Source of the DNA: Caprella mutica
Lineage: Eukaryota; Arthropoda; Malacostraca; Amphipoda; Caprellidae
DNA length: 64,000 bases
NCBI GenBank assembly: GCA_947561585.1
Contig: CANNZV010000925.1
Location: forward strand, 62,001 to 126,000
Direction of reading: 5' to 3'
Positions 33,505 through 46,760 of the stretch are shown one piece after another. Under the pieces are notes generated by a model. The model did not search any database. It had not been told where the DNA came from and saw nothing but the letters and a program-made list of their open reading frames with translations. Positions within the stretch are counted from its first letter, which is position 1; the number at the start of each line of letters is the position of its first letter. The position numbers were made by a program, and so were the translations under genes.

Positions 33505-33953
33505 AAACTTACTCTAGTAGCTGGAGCTACATAAAATAGATTAGGCGACAAGATGAAAACCTCCGTACGACTGCGAATTTAATATTTACTTTACGATAGG
33601 GTGTGTCACGTTACGTTTAGCTGGATTAATAGTTTACATAATTGGATCTGAAAAAATACATATATTAAAGATTATTGAATAAATAATGAACACGAGAAAT
33701 AGAACTAAAATAATTAAAATGCCCGACTCCCAATCACTCATTTATACCAGCCACACACAGACACCTGCTACATGACACAATGTTAAAATGTTAATGAACG
33801 TTTACAGATTAGCTTTAGGTTTACATTATTGGAACGGAAAAGGAGGTGCGATGAGTTAAAATATCAAAATGGAAATATACATTGGCAGGCTTTTAAAATA
33901 GGTGTAATAATTTATTGGATTAAAATGAAAGAAAACTGGAGGGATTCCAGCAC
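33505..33953. other. Unassigned sequence between FB2 and satellite S3
   Basis: About 450 bp of ordinary AT-rich sequence with no open frame, repeat or element end that I recognise. If the inversion proposed in the findings is right, one breakpoint lies at its right edge. Confidence 0.6.
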
Positions 33954-36900
33954 ATTCATCCACCTAAAAAATTCATCCACCTAAAAAATTCATCCACCTA
34001 AAAAATTCATCCACCTAAAAAATTCATCCACCTAAAAAATTCATCCACCTAAATAATCCATCCACCTAAATAATCCATCCACCTAAATAATCCATCCACC
34101 TAAAAAATCCATCCACCTAAAAAATCCATCCACCTAAAAAATCCATCCACCTAAAAAATCCATCCACCTAAAAAATTCATCCACCTAAAAAATTCATCCA
34201 CATGAAAAAATTCATCCCCATGAAAAAATTCATCCACATGAAAAAATTCATCCACACGAAAAAATTCATCCACATGAAAAAATTCATCCACATGAAAAAA
34301 TTCATCCACATGAAAAAATTCATCCACATGAAAAAATTCATCCACATGAAAAAATTCATCCACATGAAAAAATTCATCCACATGAAAAAATTCATCCCCA
34401 TGAAAAAATTCATCCACATGAAAAAATTCATCCACATGAAAAAATTCATCCACATGAAAAAATTCATCCCCATGAAAAAATTCATCCCCATGAAAAAATT
34501 CATCCACATGAAAAAATTCATCCACATGAAAAAATTCATCCACATGAAAAAATTCATCCCCATGAAAAAATTCATCCACATGAAAAAATTCATCCACACG
34601 AAAAAATTCATCCACATGAAAAAATTCATCCACATGAAAAAATTCATCCACATGAAAAAATTCATCCACATGAAAAAATTCATCCACATGAAAAAATTCA
34701 TCCACATGAAAAAATTCATCCACATGAAAAAATTCATCCACATGAAAAAATTCATCCCCATGAAAAAATTCATCCACATGAAAAAATTCATCCACATGAA
34801 AAAATTCATCCACATGAAAAAATTCATCCCCATGAAAAAATTCATCCACATGAAAAAATTCATCCACACGAAAAAATTCATCCACATGAAAAAATTCATC
34901 CACATGAAAAAATTCATCCACATGAAAAAATTCATCCACATGAAAAAATTCATCCACATGAAAAAATTCATCCACATGAAAAAATTCATCCACATGAAAA
35001 AATTCATCCACACGAAAAAATTCATCCACATGAAAAAATTCATCCACATGAAAAAATTCATCCACATGAAAAAATTCATCCACATGAAAAAATTCATCCA
35101 CACGAAAAAATTCATCCACATGAAAAAATTCATCCACATGAAAAAATTCATCCACATGAAAAAATTCATCCACACGAAAAAATTCATCCACACGAAAAAA
35201 TTCATCCACATGAAAAAATTCATCCACATGAAAAAATTCATCCACACGAAAAAATTCATCCACATGAAAAAATTCATCCACATTAAAAAATTCATCCACA
35301 TTAAAAAATTCATCCACACGAAAAAATTCATCCACACGAAAAAATTCATCCACATGAAAAAATTCATCCTCATGAAAAAATTCATCCACATGAAAAAATT
35401 CATCCACATGAAAAAATTCATCCACATGAAAAAATTCATCCACATGAAAAAATTCATCCACATGAAAAAATTCATCCACATGAAAAAATTCATCCACACG
35501 AAAAAATTCATCCACATGAAAAAATTCATCCACATGAAAAAATTCATCCACATGAAAAAATTCATCCACATGAAAAAATTCATCCACATGAAAAAATTCA
35601 TCCACATGAAAAAATTCATCCACACGAAAAAATTCATCCACACGAAAAAATTCATCCACACGAAAAAATTCATCCACATGAAAAAATTCATCCACACGAA
35701 AAAATTCATCCACACGAAAAAATTCATCCACATGAAAAAATTCATCCACATGAAAAAATTCATCCACATGAAAAAATTCATCCACACGAAAAAATTCATC
35801 CACACGAAAAAATTCATCCACACGAAAAAATTCATCCACACGAAAAAATTCATCCACATGAAAAAATTCATCCACATGAAAAAATTCATCCCCATGAAAA
35901 AATTCATCCACATGAAAAAATTCATCCACACGAAAAAATTCATCCACATGAAAAAATTCATCCACATGAAAAAATTCATCCACATGAAAAAATTCATCCA
36001 CATGAAAAAATTCATCCACATGAAAAAATTCATCCACATGAAAAAATTCATCCACATGAAAAAATTCATCCACATGAAAAAATTCATCCCCATGAAAAAA
36101 TTCATCCACATGAAAAAATTCATCCACATGAAAAAATTCATCCACATGAAAAAATTCATCCCCATGAAAAAATTCATCCACATGAAAAAATTCATCCACA
36201 CGAAAAAATTCATCCACATGAAAAAATTCATCCACATGAAAAAATTCATCCACACGAAAAAATTCATCCACATGAAAAAATTCATCCACATTAAAAAATT
36301 CATCCACATTAAAAAATTCATCCACACGAAAAAATTCATCCACACGAAAAAATTCATCCACATGAAAAAATTCATCCTCATGAAAAAATTCATCCACATG
36401 AAAAAATTCATCCACATGAAAAAATTCATCCACATGAAAAAATTCATCCACATGAAAAAATTCATCCACATGAAAAAATTCATCCACATGAAAAAATTCA
36501 TCCACACGAAAAAATTCATCCACATGAAAAAATTCATCCACATGAAAAAATTCATCCACATGAAAAAATTCATCCACATGAAAAAATTCATCCACATGAA
36601 AAAATTCATCCACATGAAAAAATTCATCCACACGAAAAAATTCATCCACACGAAAAAATTCATCCACACGAAAAAATTCATCCACATGAAAAAATTCATC
36701 CACACGAAAAAATTCATCCACACGAAAAAATTCATCCACATGAAAAAATTCATCCACATGAAAAAATTCATCCACATGAAAAAATTCATCCACACGAAAA
36801 AATTCATCCACACGAAAAAATTCATCCACACGAAAAAATTCATCCACACGAAAAAATTCATCCACATGAAAAAATTCATCCTCATGAAAAAATTCATCCA

Positions 36901-39900
36901 CATGAAAAAATTCATCCACATGAAAAAATTCATCCACATGAAAAAATTCATCCACATGAAAAAATTCATCCACATGAAAAAATTCATCCACATGAAAAAA
37001 TTCATCCACACGAAAAAATTCATCCACACGAAAAAATTCATCCACACGAAAAAATTCATCCACATGAAAAAATTCATCCACACGAAAAAATTCATCCACA
37101 TGAAAAAATTCATCCACATGAAAAAATTCATCCACACGAAAAAATTCATCCACACGAAAAAATTCATCCACACGAAAAAATTCATCCACATGAAAAAATT
37201 CATCCTCATGAAAAAATTCATCCACATGAAAAAATTCATCCACACGAAAAAATTCATCCACATGAAAAAATTCATCCACATGAAAAAATTCATCCACATG
37301 AAAAAATTCATCCACATGAAAAAATTCATCCACATGAAAAAATTCATCCACATGAAAAAATTCATCCACATGAAAAAATTCATCCACATGAAAAAATTCA
37401 TCCCCATGAAAAAATTCATCCACATGAAAAAATTCATCCACATGAAAAAATTCATCCACATGAAAAAATTCATCCCCATGAAAAAATTCATCCTCATGAA
37501 AAAATTCATCCACATGAAAAAATTCATCCACATGAAAAAATTCATCCACATGAAAAAATTCATCCCCATGAAAAAATTCATCCACATGAAAAAATTCATC
37601 CACACGAAAAAATTCATCCACATGAAAAAATTCATCCACATGAAAAAATTCATCCACATGAAAAAATTCATCCACATGAAAAAATTCATCCACATGAAAA
37701 AATTCATCCACATGAAAAAATTCATCCACATGAAAAAATTCATCCACATGAAAAAATTCATCCCCATGAAAAAATTCATCCACATGAAAAAATTCATCCA
37801 CATGAAAAAATTCATCCACATGAAAAAATTCATCCCCATGAAAAAATTCATCCACATGAAAAAATTCATCCACACGAAAAAATTCATCCACATGAAAAAA
37901 TTCATCCACATGAAAAAATTCATCCACATGAAAAAATTCATCCACATGAAAAAATTCATCCACATGAAAAAATTCATCCACATGAAAAAATTCATCCACA
38001 TGAAAAAATTCATCCACATGAAAAAATTCATCCACACGAAAAAATTCATCCACATGAAAAAATTCATCCACATGAAAAAATTCATCCACATGAAAAAATT
38101 CATCCACATGAAAAAATTCATCCACATGAAAAAATTCATCCACACGAAAAAATTCATCCACATGAAAAAATTCATCCACATGAAAAAATTCATCCACATG
38201 AAAAAATTCATCCACACGAAAAAATTCATCCACACGAAAAAATTCATCCACATGAAAAAATTCATCCACATGAAAAAATTCATCCACACGAAAAAATTCA
38301 TCCACATGAAAAAATTCATCCACATGAAAAAATTCATCCACATGAAAAAATTCATCCACATGAAAAAATTCATCCACACGAAAAAATTCATCCACACGAA
38401 AAAATTCATCCACATGAAAAAATTCATCCACATGAAAAAATTCATCCACACGAAAAAATTCATCCACACGAAAAAATTCATCCACATGAAAAAATTCATC
38501 CACACGAAAAAATTCATCCACACGAAAAAATTCATCCACACGAAAAAATTCATCCACATGAAAAAATTCATCCTCATGAAAAAATTCATCCACATGAAAA
38601 AATTCATCCACATGAAAAAATTCATCCACATGAAAAAATTCATCCACATGAAAAAATTCATCCACATGAAAAAATTCATCCACATGAAAAAATTCATCCA
38701 CACGAAAAAATTCATCCACACGAAAAAATTCATCCACACGAAAAAATTCATCCACATGAAAAAATTCATCCACACGAAAAAATTCATCCACATGAAAAAA
38801 TTCATCCACACGAAAAAATTCATCCACACGAAAAAATTCATCCACACGAAAAAATTCATCCACATGAAAAAATTCATCCTCATGAAAAAATTCATCCACA
38901 TGAAAAAATTCATCCACATGAAAAAATTCATCCACACGAAAAAATTCATCCACATGAAAAAATTCATCCACATGAAAAAATTCATCCACATGAAAAAATT
39001 CATCCACATGAAAAAATTCATCCCCATGAAAAAATTCATCCACATGAAAAAATTCATCCACATGAAAAAATTCATCCACATGAAAAAATTCATCCACATG
39101 AAAAAATTCATCCACATGAAAAAATTCATCCACATGAAAAAATTCATCCACATGAAAAAATTCATCCACATGAAAAAATTCATCCACATGAAAAAATTCA
39201 TCCACATGAAAAAATTCATCCACACGAAAAAATTCATCCACATGAAAAAATTCATCCACATGAAAAAATTCATCCACATGAAAAAATTCATCCACATGAA
39301 AAAATTCATCCACATGAAAAAATTCATCCACACGAAAAAATTCATCCACATGAAAAAATTCATCCACACGAAAAAATTCATCCACATGAAAAAATTCATC
39401 CACATGAAAAAATTCATCCACATGAAAAAATTCATCCACATGAAAAAATTCATCCACATGAAAAAATTCATCCACATGAAAAAATTCATCCACATGAAAA
39501 AATTCATCCACATGAAAAAATTCATCCACATGAAAAAATTCATCCACATGAAAAAATTCATCCACATGAAAAAATTCATCCACATGAAAAAATTCATCCA
39601 CATGAAAAAATTCATCCACATGAAAAAATTCATCCACATGAAAAAATTCATCCACATGAAAAAATTCATCCACATGAAAAAAATCATCCACATGAAAAAA
39701 TTCATCCACATGAAAAAATTCATCCACATGAAAAAATTCATCCACACGAAAAAATTCATCCACATGAAAAAAATCATCCACACGAAAAAATTCATCCACA
39801 TGAAAAAATTCATCCACATGAAAAAATTCATCCACATGAAAAAATTCATCCACATGAAAAAATTCATCCACATGAAAAAATTCATCCACACGAAAAAATT

Positions 39901-42048
39901 CATCCACACGAAAAAATTCATCCACACGAAAAAATTCATCCACACGAAAAAATTCATCCACATGAAAAAATTCATCCTCATGAAAAAATTCATCCACATG
40001 AAAAAATTCATCCACATGAAAAAATTCATCCACATGAAAAAATTCATCCACATGAAAAAATTCATCCACATGAAAAAATTCATCCACATGAAAAAATTCA
40101 TCCACATGAAAAAATTCATCCACACGAAAAAATTCATCCACACGAAAAAATTCATCCACATGAAAAAATTCATCCACATGAAAAAATTCATCCACACGAA
40201 AAAATTCATCCACATGAAAAAATTCATCCACATGAAAAAATTCATCCACACGAAAAAATTCATCCACACGAAAAAATTCATCCACACGAAAAAATTCATC
40301 CACATGAAAAAATTCATCCTCATGAAAAAATTCATCCACATGAAAAAATTCATCCACATGAAAAAATTCATCCACATGAAAAAATTCATCCACATGAAAA
40401 AATTCATCCACATGAAAAAATTCATCCACATGAAAAAATTCATCCCCATGAAAAAATTCATCCACATGAAAAAATTCATCCACATGAAAAAATTCATCCA
40501 CATGAAAAAATTCATCCACATGAAAAAATTCATCCACATGAAAAAATTCATCCACATGAAAAAATTCATCCACATGAAAAAATTCATCCACATGAAAAAA
40601 TTCATCCACATGAAAAAATTCATCCACATGAAAAAATTCATCCACATGAAAAAATTCATCCACATGAAAAAATTCATCCACATGAAAAAATTCATCCACA
40701 TGAAAAAATTCATCCACATGAAAAAATTCATCCACATGAAAAAATTCATCCACATGAAAAAATTCATCCACATGAAAAAATTCATCCACATGAAAAAATT
40801 CATCCACATGAAAAAATTCATCCACATGAAAAAATTCATCCACACGAAAAAATTCATCCACATGAAAAAATTCATCCACATGAAAAAATTCATCCACATG
40901 AAAAAATTCATCCACATGAAAAAATTCATCCACATGAAAAAATTCATCCACATGAAAAAATTCATCCACATGAAAAAATTCATCCACACGAAAAAATTCA
41001 TCCACACGAAAAAATTCATCCACACGAAAAAATTCATCCACATGAAAAAATTCATCCACATGAAAAAATTCATCCTCATGAAAAAATTCATCCACATGAA
41101 AAAATTCATCCACATGAAAAAATTCGTCCACATGAAAAAATTCATCCACACGAAAAAATTCATCCACATGAAAAAATTCATCCACATGAAAAAATTCATC
41201 CACATGAAAAAATTCATCCACACGAAAAAATTCATCCACACGAAAAAATTCATCCACACGAAAAAATTCATCCACATGAAAAAATTCATCCACATGAAAA
41301 AATTCATCCACATGAAAAAATTCATCCACATGAAAAAATTCATCCACACGAAAAAATTCATCCACATGAAAAAATTCATCCACATGAAAAAATTCATCCA
41401 CACGAAAAAATTCATCCACACGAAAAAATTCATCCACACGAAAAAATTCATCCACATGAAAAAATTCATCCTCATGAAAAAATTCATCCACATGAAAAAA
41501 TTCATCCACATGAAAAAATTCATCCACATGATAAAATTCATCCACATGAAAAAATTCATCCACATGAAAAAATTCATCCACATGAAAAAATTCATCCACA
41601 TGAAAAAATTCATCCACATGAAAAAATTCATCCACATGAAAAAATTCATCCACATGAAAAAATTCATCCACATGAAAAAATTCATCCACATGAAAAAATT
41701 CATCCACACGAAAAAATTCATCCACATGAAAAAATTCATCCTCATGAAAAAATTCATCCACATGAAAAAATTCATCCACACGAAAAAATTCATCCACATG
41801 AAAAAATTCATCCACATGAAAAAATTCATCCACACGAAAAAATTCATCCACACGAAAAAATTCATCCACACGAAAAAATTCATCCACATGAAAAAATTCA
41901 TCCTCATGAAAAAATTCATCCACATGAAAAAATTCATCCACATGAAAAAATTCATCCACATGATAAAATTCATCCACATGAAAAAATTCATCCACATGAA
42001 AAAATTCATCCACATGAAAAAATTCATCCACATGAAAAAATTCATCCA
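33954..42048. repeat. 18-bp satellite array S3 (opposite orientation, ATTCATCCACATGAAAAA)
   Basis: About 450 monomers, reverse complement of S1 and S2. The first ~247 bp (33954-34200) are 17-bp units ATTCATCCACCTAAAAA with ATCC/AATA variants, then the 18-bp form takes over. Variants (CACACG, CCCCATG, CCTCATG, CACATTA) recur in ordered patterns: the paired CATTA units at 35281 and 36289 mark a 1008-bp (56-monomer) duplication, and CCCCATG units mark a ~15-monomer period near the left end. The right edge abuts LINE ORF1 sequence at about 42049. Open frames of over 2,600 codons here are artefacts. Confidence 0.98.
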
Positions 42049-42372
42049 ATGATGAATTTTGAGGATGGCAAACAGACTAAGGCATTCTACAAAATTTACA
42101 AGAGTTTATATTACAAGAGATATGACAGAAGCAGAGAGGGAGAGCGAAAGGAAATTGAGACAAGAGCTAAGAGAGAAGAGAAGCAGTGGAGAGGCCCAAC
42201 ATGTGATAAGGATAGGCAGAGTGATGGAGAGGCAGACTACGGAAGACCATGGAATAGAGGAGAATCGGATTACTGAAACGGAGGGGGCAGTTAGGCGAAG
42301 AGGAGAGGAGCGGAGTGAGAGAAGTGCAGATGGGAGTGGACCTGATGGTGAAGTTCCAAGGAGTGAGACCTA
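42049..42372 (+). pseudogene. LINE ORF1, C-terminal half
   Basis: It reads (I)LRMANRLRHSTKFTRVY, then ITRDMTEAERE and a Glu/Arg-rich tail. This is the C-terminal RNA-binding region of a LINE ORF1 protein and continues the half ending EDKR at 31163 on the other strand. It begins directly at the satellite border. The end near 42372 is followed by about 50 bp before the endonuclease domain of ORF2. Confidence 0.78.
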
Positions 42373-42419
42373 AGGAAAATAATAGGAGGAAAAATTTTTG
42401 AAATAAAGGGAGGAAGGAG

Positions 42420-43130
42420 AAGCAAATAAATATGTGATTAAGTGTTTGAATGTGCAAGGATTGACAAATCAATAATATTTTGAAATATATGAAGAAGTGG
42501 AGGGGGGAGTGGTATTGTGCATGACTGAGACACAGAAAAAGATTAACAATAGAAGAATTGCACAGCATCTTAAAATATTAGAAAGCTTGAGAGAGATGGA
42601 GGATCGGAGAGGTGGAGGAATAATGGTTTTATATGAGGAGAAAGAAAGTTTGAGTCTGAGTAAAAAGGAGATTGGTCATAGTAACTGCTTGGAAATGAAG
42701 GGAAATTTTGGAAAAGAGACTGTTAACTTAACGGTGGTATATCTGAAGACTGAAAGTGGAACAGAGGAGGTTGAGCAAAATATGGAGATACTGTCTGGAA
42801 TGAAGAGGAGGGTGGAGGAGGCTGAGTAAAGTTACATAGCAGTTGGGGATTTTAATGCTCATCTAGGATATCTTGGATACCAGGAAGAAAATGAAAATGG
42901 AAAGAATATAAATAGAATGATAGAAGAGAGTGGTTTGATTTTGTTAAATGTAAATGAGAAATGTGAGGGAGTATTTGATTTGGTGTTGGCTAACGAAAGA
43001 GCGTACTCTATGATAAAAAAGATGAAAATAGATGAGAAACAAGAAAAAATAGATTCATCAGAACAGGTAGGAGGAAGAGAACAATATGGAATGCATAAAG
43101 TGATGGCTGGTTTTATAGCAGTAGAATAGA
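42420..43130 (+). pseudogene. LINE ORF2, AP-type endonuclease domain (decayed)
   Basis: The start resembles CLNVQGLTN, followed by the ETQKK region, GGGIMVLY, and the hallmark AVGDFNAHLG (about 42840-42870), then NRMIEESGLILLN. This is the exonuclease-endonuclease-phosphatase fold of non-LTR retrotransposons that nicks target DNA. Several in-frame stops (for example just before SYIAVGDFN at 42828) show it is dead. The final His of the domain is not clearly placed. Confidence 0.8.
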
Positions 43131-43583
43131 AAATATGGAAGAGTTTACAGATACAGTGGAGAGGGAGATTCTAAAAAACAGAAAATATAACTGTGAGCAA
43201 AATAAATGAGGTCATAAAGAAAGCAGCAGATGGGTGTCTGAAAGTAGATTATAGAAAGAAAGTGTGCGAGGCGGAAGAAAAGGAAGAACCACTTTGGATG
43301 AACGAGGAAATAAGAAGAGAGATTGCAAAGAGAAGGGAAATAAACAAGAGATTCAGAAATGGAAGTGACAGAAACAAAGAGCTTATATGGAGGGAGTACC
43401 GAGAACAAAAAGAAAAAGTTAAGGTAATGATCAGTGAAAAGATGAGAAAATATGAAGAGGGAGTAGCAGAAGAAATTAGAATTATGGGAAAAGGTAAGCA
43501 AATGTGGAAAATGATAAAGAAGCCGAAAAGAGAGAAAATGCGGAGAGGTGAGAAAATGAAGCTGTACACAGAGAAGAGAGAGG
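43131..43583 (+). pseudogene. LINE ORF2 linker between endonuclease and RT
   Basis: A Lys/Glu-rich helical segment (PLWMNEEIRREIAKRREINK, then WREYREQKEKVK) typical of the region before RT. It is cut at LYTEKRE by FB1-A. Joining 43583 to 46888 keeps the frame (...EKRE-ELDGERY...), so the insertion is the only interruption here. Confidence 0.78.
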
Positions 43584-43585
43584 GG

Positions 43586-45546
43586 TGTAAGATTTTTCCA
43601 ATGTGTGTTTCTCTGGTCTTAGAAAATGTTTTATTATATCCACTTCTAAGCCATACACTTATCATACTTAATTATTACTTATCTATATAGCCTATCCTCT
43701 TATTATCTTCTTTTCCAGCTCTAATTAATACATAAACAAATGATGAATTAATAAATGTGACAATCAAACAAGAGTTAATTTTTATCTATTTATTCCTATT
43801 GTACTCAGCTTATGTCTTGAGTCAGATTGGTCCGTAGTTTTGGTTCGAGTAGTTCTCGAGTGAGGTATCGCTGCAGTGATAATCTTTGGTACTTCCTTCG
43901 TGCGTAACAATCTGTTATCGCTATGTAGCCAAGATTGGTGTTTGCTGCGTCCGTATGTTAGGGTTGGGAATTGGAACTTGAAGTATCCGTAGATTTGTGA
44001 GTTCTCCGTAGGTTAAGTCGTGTTTCCGTAGACTAGGATGTGCTGGTCTCTCTAGACTAGCGTAGACTTGGAATTGACTGTCTCCGTAGACTGGGAATGA
44101 CTGTCTCCGTAGACTGGGCTATGCGTCTCCCTAGACTGGCTATGCGTCTCCCTAGACTGGCTCCCTGGAATAATAAATCCAGTAAGAAATTTGGACTTAA
44201 ATTTCCCTCGACAATTTGCCAAAATAACAATAAAAAATAAAAAGAAAAAATTATTCTTTACATTATAATCAATTGTAATTTACTAATTTACCAATTATTG
44301 TGAATTAAGATTTATTCCAGTTAAATAGCAATAATTAAAACTAATCTCAATGAGTTAAATTATGAATATTTATTTCTAATGTTTATTAATTAGGTTGAGT
44401 TGAATTATTATTTGGCATTATTCATGTTCATAATAAATAGTTAATAATAATTGTAGTTAATTTAATATGAGAAGTAAATTACTTTGGCAAATGTAGAAGC
44501 ATTAAAAATAGTTTGTACTTAATATTACAATAATTGAGAATCGAGCAAAATGTTACTCGTCAAATGGCCTTTTAATTATTATAATAAATAATTAAATTCC
44601 TAATCCTGAAGTTGAAATATGTTGTGTAAAACTTAATTGTAATATATTAAATATGCATTGAATTAGAAGAATAGTATTAACAAATGTTATACATTTTCTA
44701 ATACTGTCAGAAGTTATCCCAACTTATGCAGTTTGGTCAAATGTTGGCGGTTGGTCATGTTTTCAAACCTGCGAAACATGATGTAAGAAAAGTCTGCGGT
44801 GTGTACTTACTTTTCCAAAATGGGAAATAACATAATTCTGATTGTGATAAGAATACTAATTCTAATAATAGTTTGTTATTATAGTTAACTATATTAATAA
44901 TGTTAATTGGAGCTAATTAGCTAATAAATCATATAAATATCAGTATATTTATGGCACTAGCTGATATGGCAATTCAGTATAATAAATATGGCATTATTAA
45001 GAATAATATTATACAAATAACTTGGAGAGAATAATTATTAGTTATTTATTTACCCAATGTTTCTTTAGCTAAGAAGATTTGGGGGATTGGTTTGGAGTTA
45101 ATCCTAGGCTGTTGTTTTGACTATTCTTCAGAAACAAAGTGTTTTATTTCTTTGTAAATAGTAAGTTGTATATAAATTGGAAGGTGTTATGTCTGCAATA
45201 AAGGTATTAATATTAATAATTGGTGAGAGTTTATAATCTAATTTTAGTTCACAAACACTAGCACTGTATTGGCACTCTTCACTCTGTTGTATCAGACTCG
45301 TTAATGTCGTCTAACCGGTTAGAAAAATCCTTAAAATCGGTGGGCGGAAACTAAACAAAGAGTAGCTAGGCCTAATTGTATTTAGCGCGTATGTTTCTAG
45401 AAGGAAACTAGAGTGTTGCCATAAGTTTAGAAATACCTTTGAATTCAATTGCGTTGTATTTTAATCAGCAAATTACTGTAGTGGTTGTAATTGATTATTA
45501 ATAATTAGTTGTTGTTAATTAATTATGCAATAATCGGGTTGCAACA
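43586..45546 (+). mobile_element. Solo LTR, 1,961 bp, inserted in FB1-A
   Basis: It runs TGTAAGATTT...GGTTGCAACA, flanked by GGGG (43582-43585 and 45547-45550). TATATAAA at 45169-45176 and AATAAA at 45197-45202 give the U3/R order expected of a plus-oriented LTR. A small tandem repeat (GACTGTCTCCGTAGACTGG type) lies at about 44040-44165. No coding sequence or second LTR is present, so it is a solo LTR left by recombination. The family is not determined; TGT..ACA ends are common in BEL/Pao and gypsy. Confidence 0.75.
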
Positions 45547-46252
45547 GGGGTGACCGGTATATTCCACCACGGTATATTCCACCCCGGTAAATTCCACCCC
45601 GCTACATTCCACCCCGGTATATTCCACCCCGGTAAATTCCACCCCACTTTACAGGTTAGGTTTGTTTAGTTATTAATATTAATCATTTATTAATATTATA
45701 TGTAATACTAGGTAACTTGCATTTTCACTGTATCAAATTAAATCTTTTCTGGCTAATCACAAGCTTTAAATTTTTCACTATACACATGTGACAAAACAGC
45801 AAAAAGAAAGGTTGTGTGAAGTCATTTTCAATTGAGGTATTCAGATTTTCAATCTCAAGCTGATTTTCTTCTCTATCGCCAACACAACAGTGATATTAAT
45901 TGTAAGATGATGTCATATAGTACTTATTTATTGTTATATTTATTTCATTTTGAATTTGATATTATAATTTCTTGTACAAGTGGTGGTTTTTGACCGAAGG
46001 CATATTTTACGTTTTTTTTTAACCAGGAATTATTACACAGGGTTTTAAGACTGGGAGATTATTGCCTTTTTTATATCGTGAGATTTTGATCACGGGGAAT
46101 TTGGTCCTAGAATCCAAAACAGCAACTTATAAGCAAAGATCGAAAACTTTGAATTTGGATTGTCTCTGCCAGTCGACCACTTTCATACCTCATCCAACCA
46201 TTGTTGTAAGAGCACATGTGCAGTTTCATGTTAAAAGCAGTTTCATGTTAAA

Positions 46253-46760
46253 ATTACACCCCGGTAAATTTCACCCCTGTAACAATGCTCATTTGGGTGA
46301 CAATATAAACTCAAAGATTTTATTTTTAGATGGCCATTTGTTAAATAATTCGTACCGATGGAAAAATAACTCAGACGATATTCTGAGACATTTGAAAAAT
46401 ATTTACAGGTAGCTCAAGGTAATTGAAATTTTATCTCAATAAATTTACAAATATTCTTAATATGGCAGTTTATTTCAAAGTTTACATGTTGAACAAGTTA
46501 ATATTAATATATTAACTTGTTCAACATGTAAACTTTGAAATAAACTGCCATATTAAGAATATTTGTAAATTTATTGAGATAAAATTTCAATTAACTTGAG
46601 CTACCTGTAAATATTTTTCAAATGTCTCAGAATATCGTCTGAGTTATTTTTCCATCGGTACGAATTATTTAACAAATGGCCATCTAAAAATAAAATCTTT
46701 GAGTTTATATTGTCACCCAAATGAGCATTGTTACAGGGGTGAAATTTACCGGGGTGTAAT
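46253..46760. repeat. 508-bp near-perfect palindrome inside FB1-A
   Basis: Arms 46253-46504 and 46509-46760 are reverse complements around a 4-bp centre (gaacaagttaatat taat atattaacttgttc). FB1-B has only one copy of this arm at the matching place, so FB1-A gained an inverted duplication of its right end. Very long perfect palindromes are unstable during replication, so survival here suggests a recent origin. Confidence 0.9.

Noticed and set aside
31450..33515. 9-bp target duplication for FB2
   Set aside because: CATTTTTTC on the left and AAACTTACT on the right do not match, so no duplication is claimed.
14318..42048. CRISPR-like array
   Set aside because: Monomers are contiguous with no unique spacers, and the context is eukaryotic retroelements.
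34151..42052. Frames of over 2,600 codons on both strands across S3
   Set aside because: Same artefact of an 18-bp, stop-poor unit.
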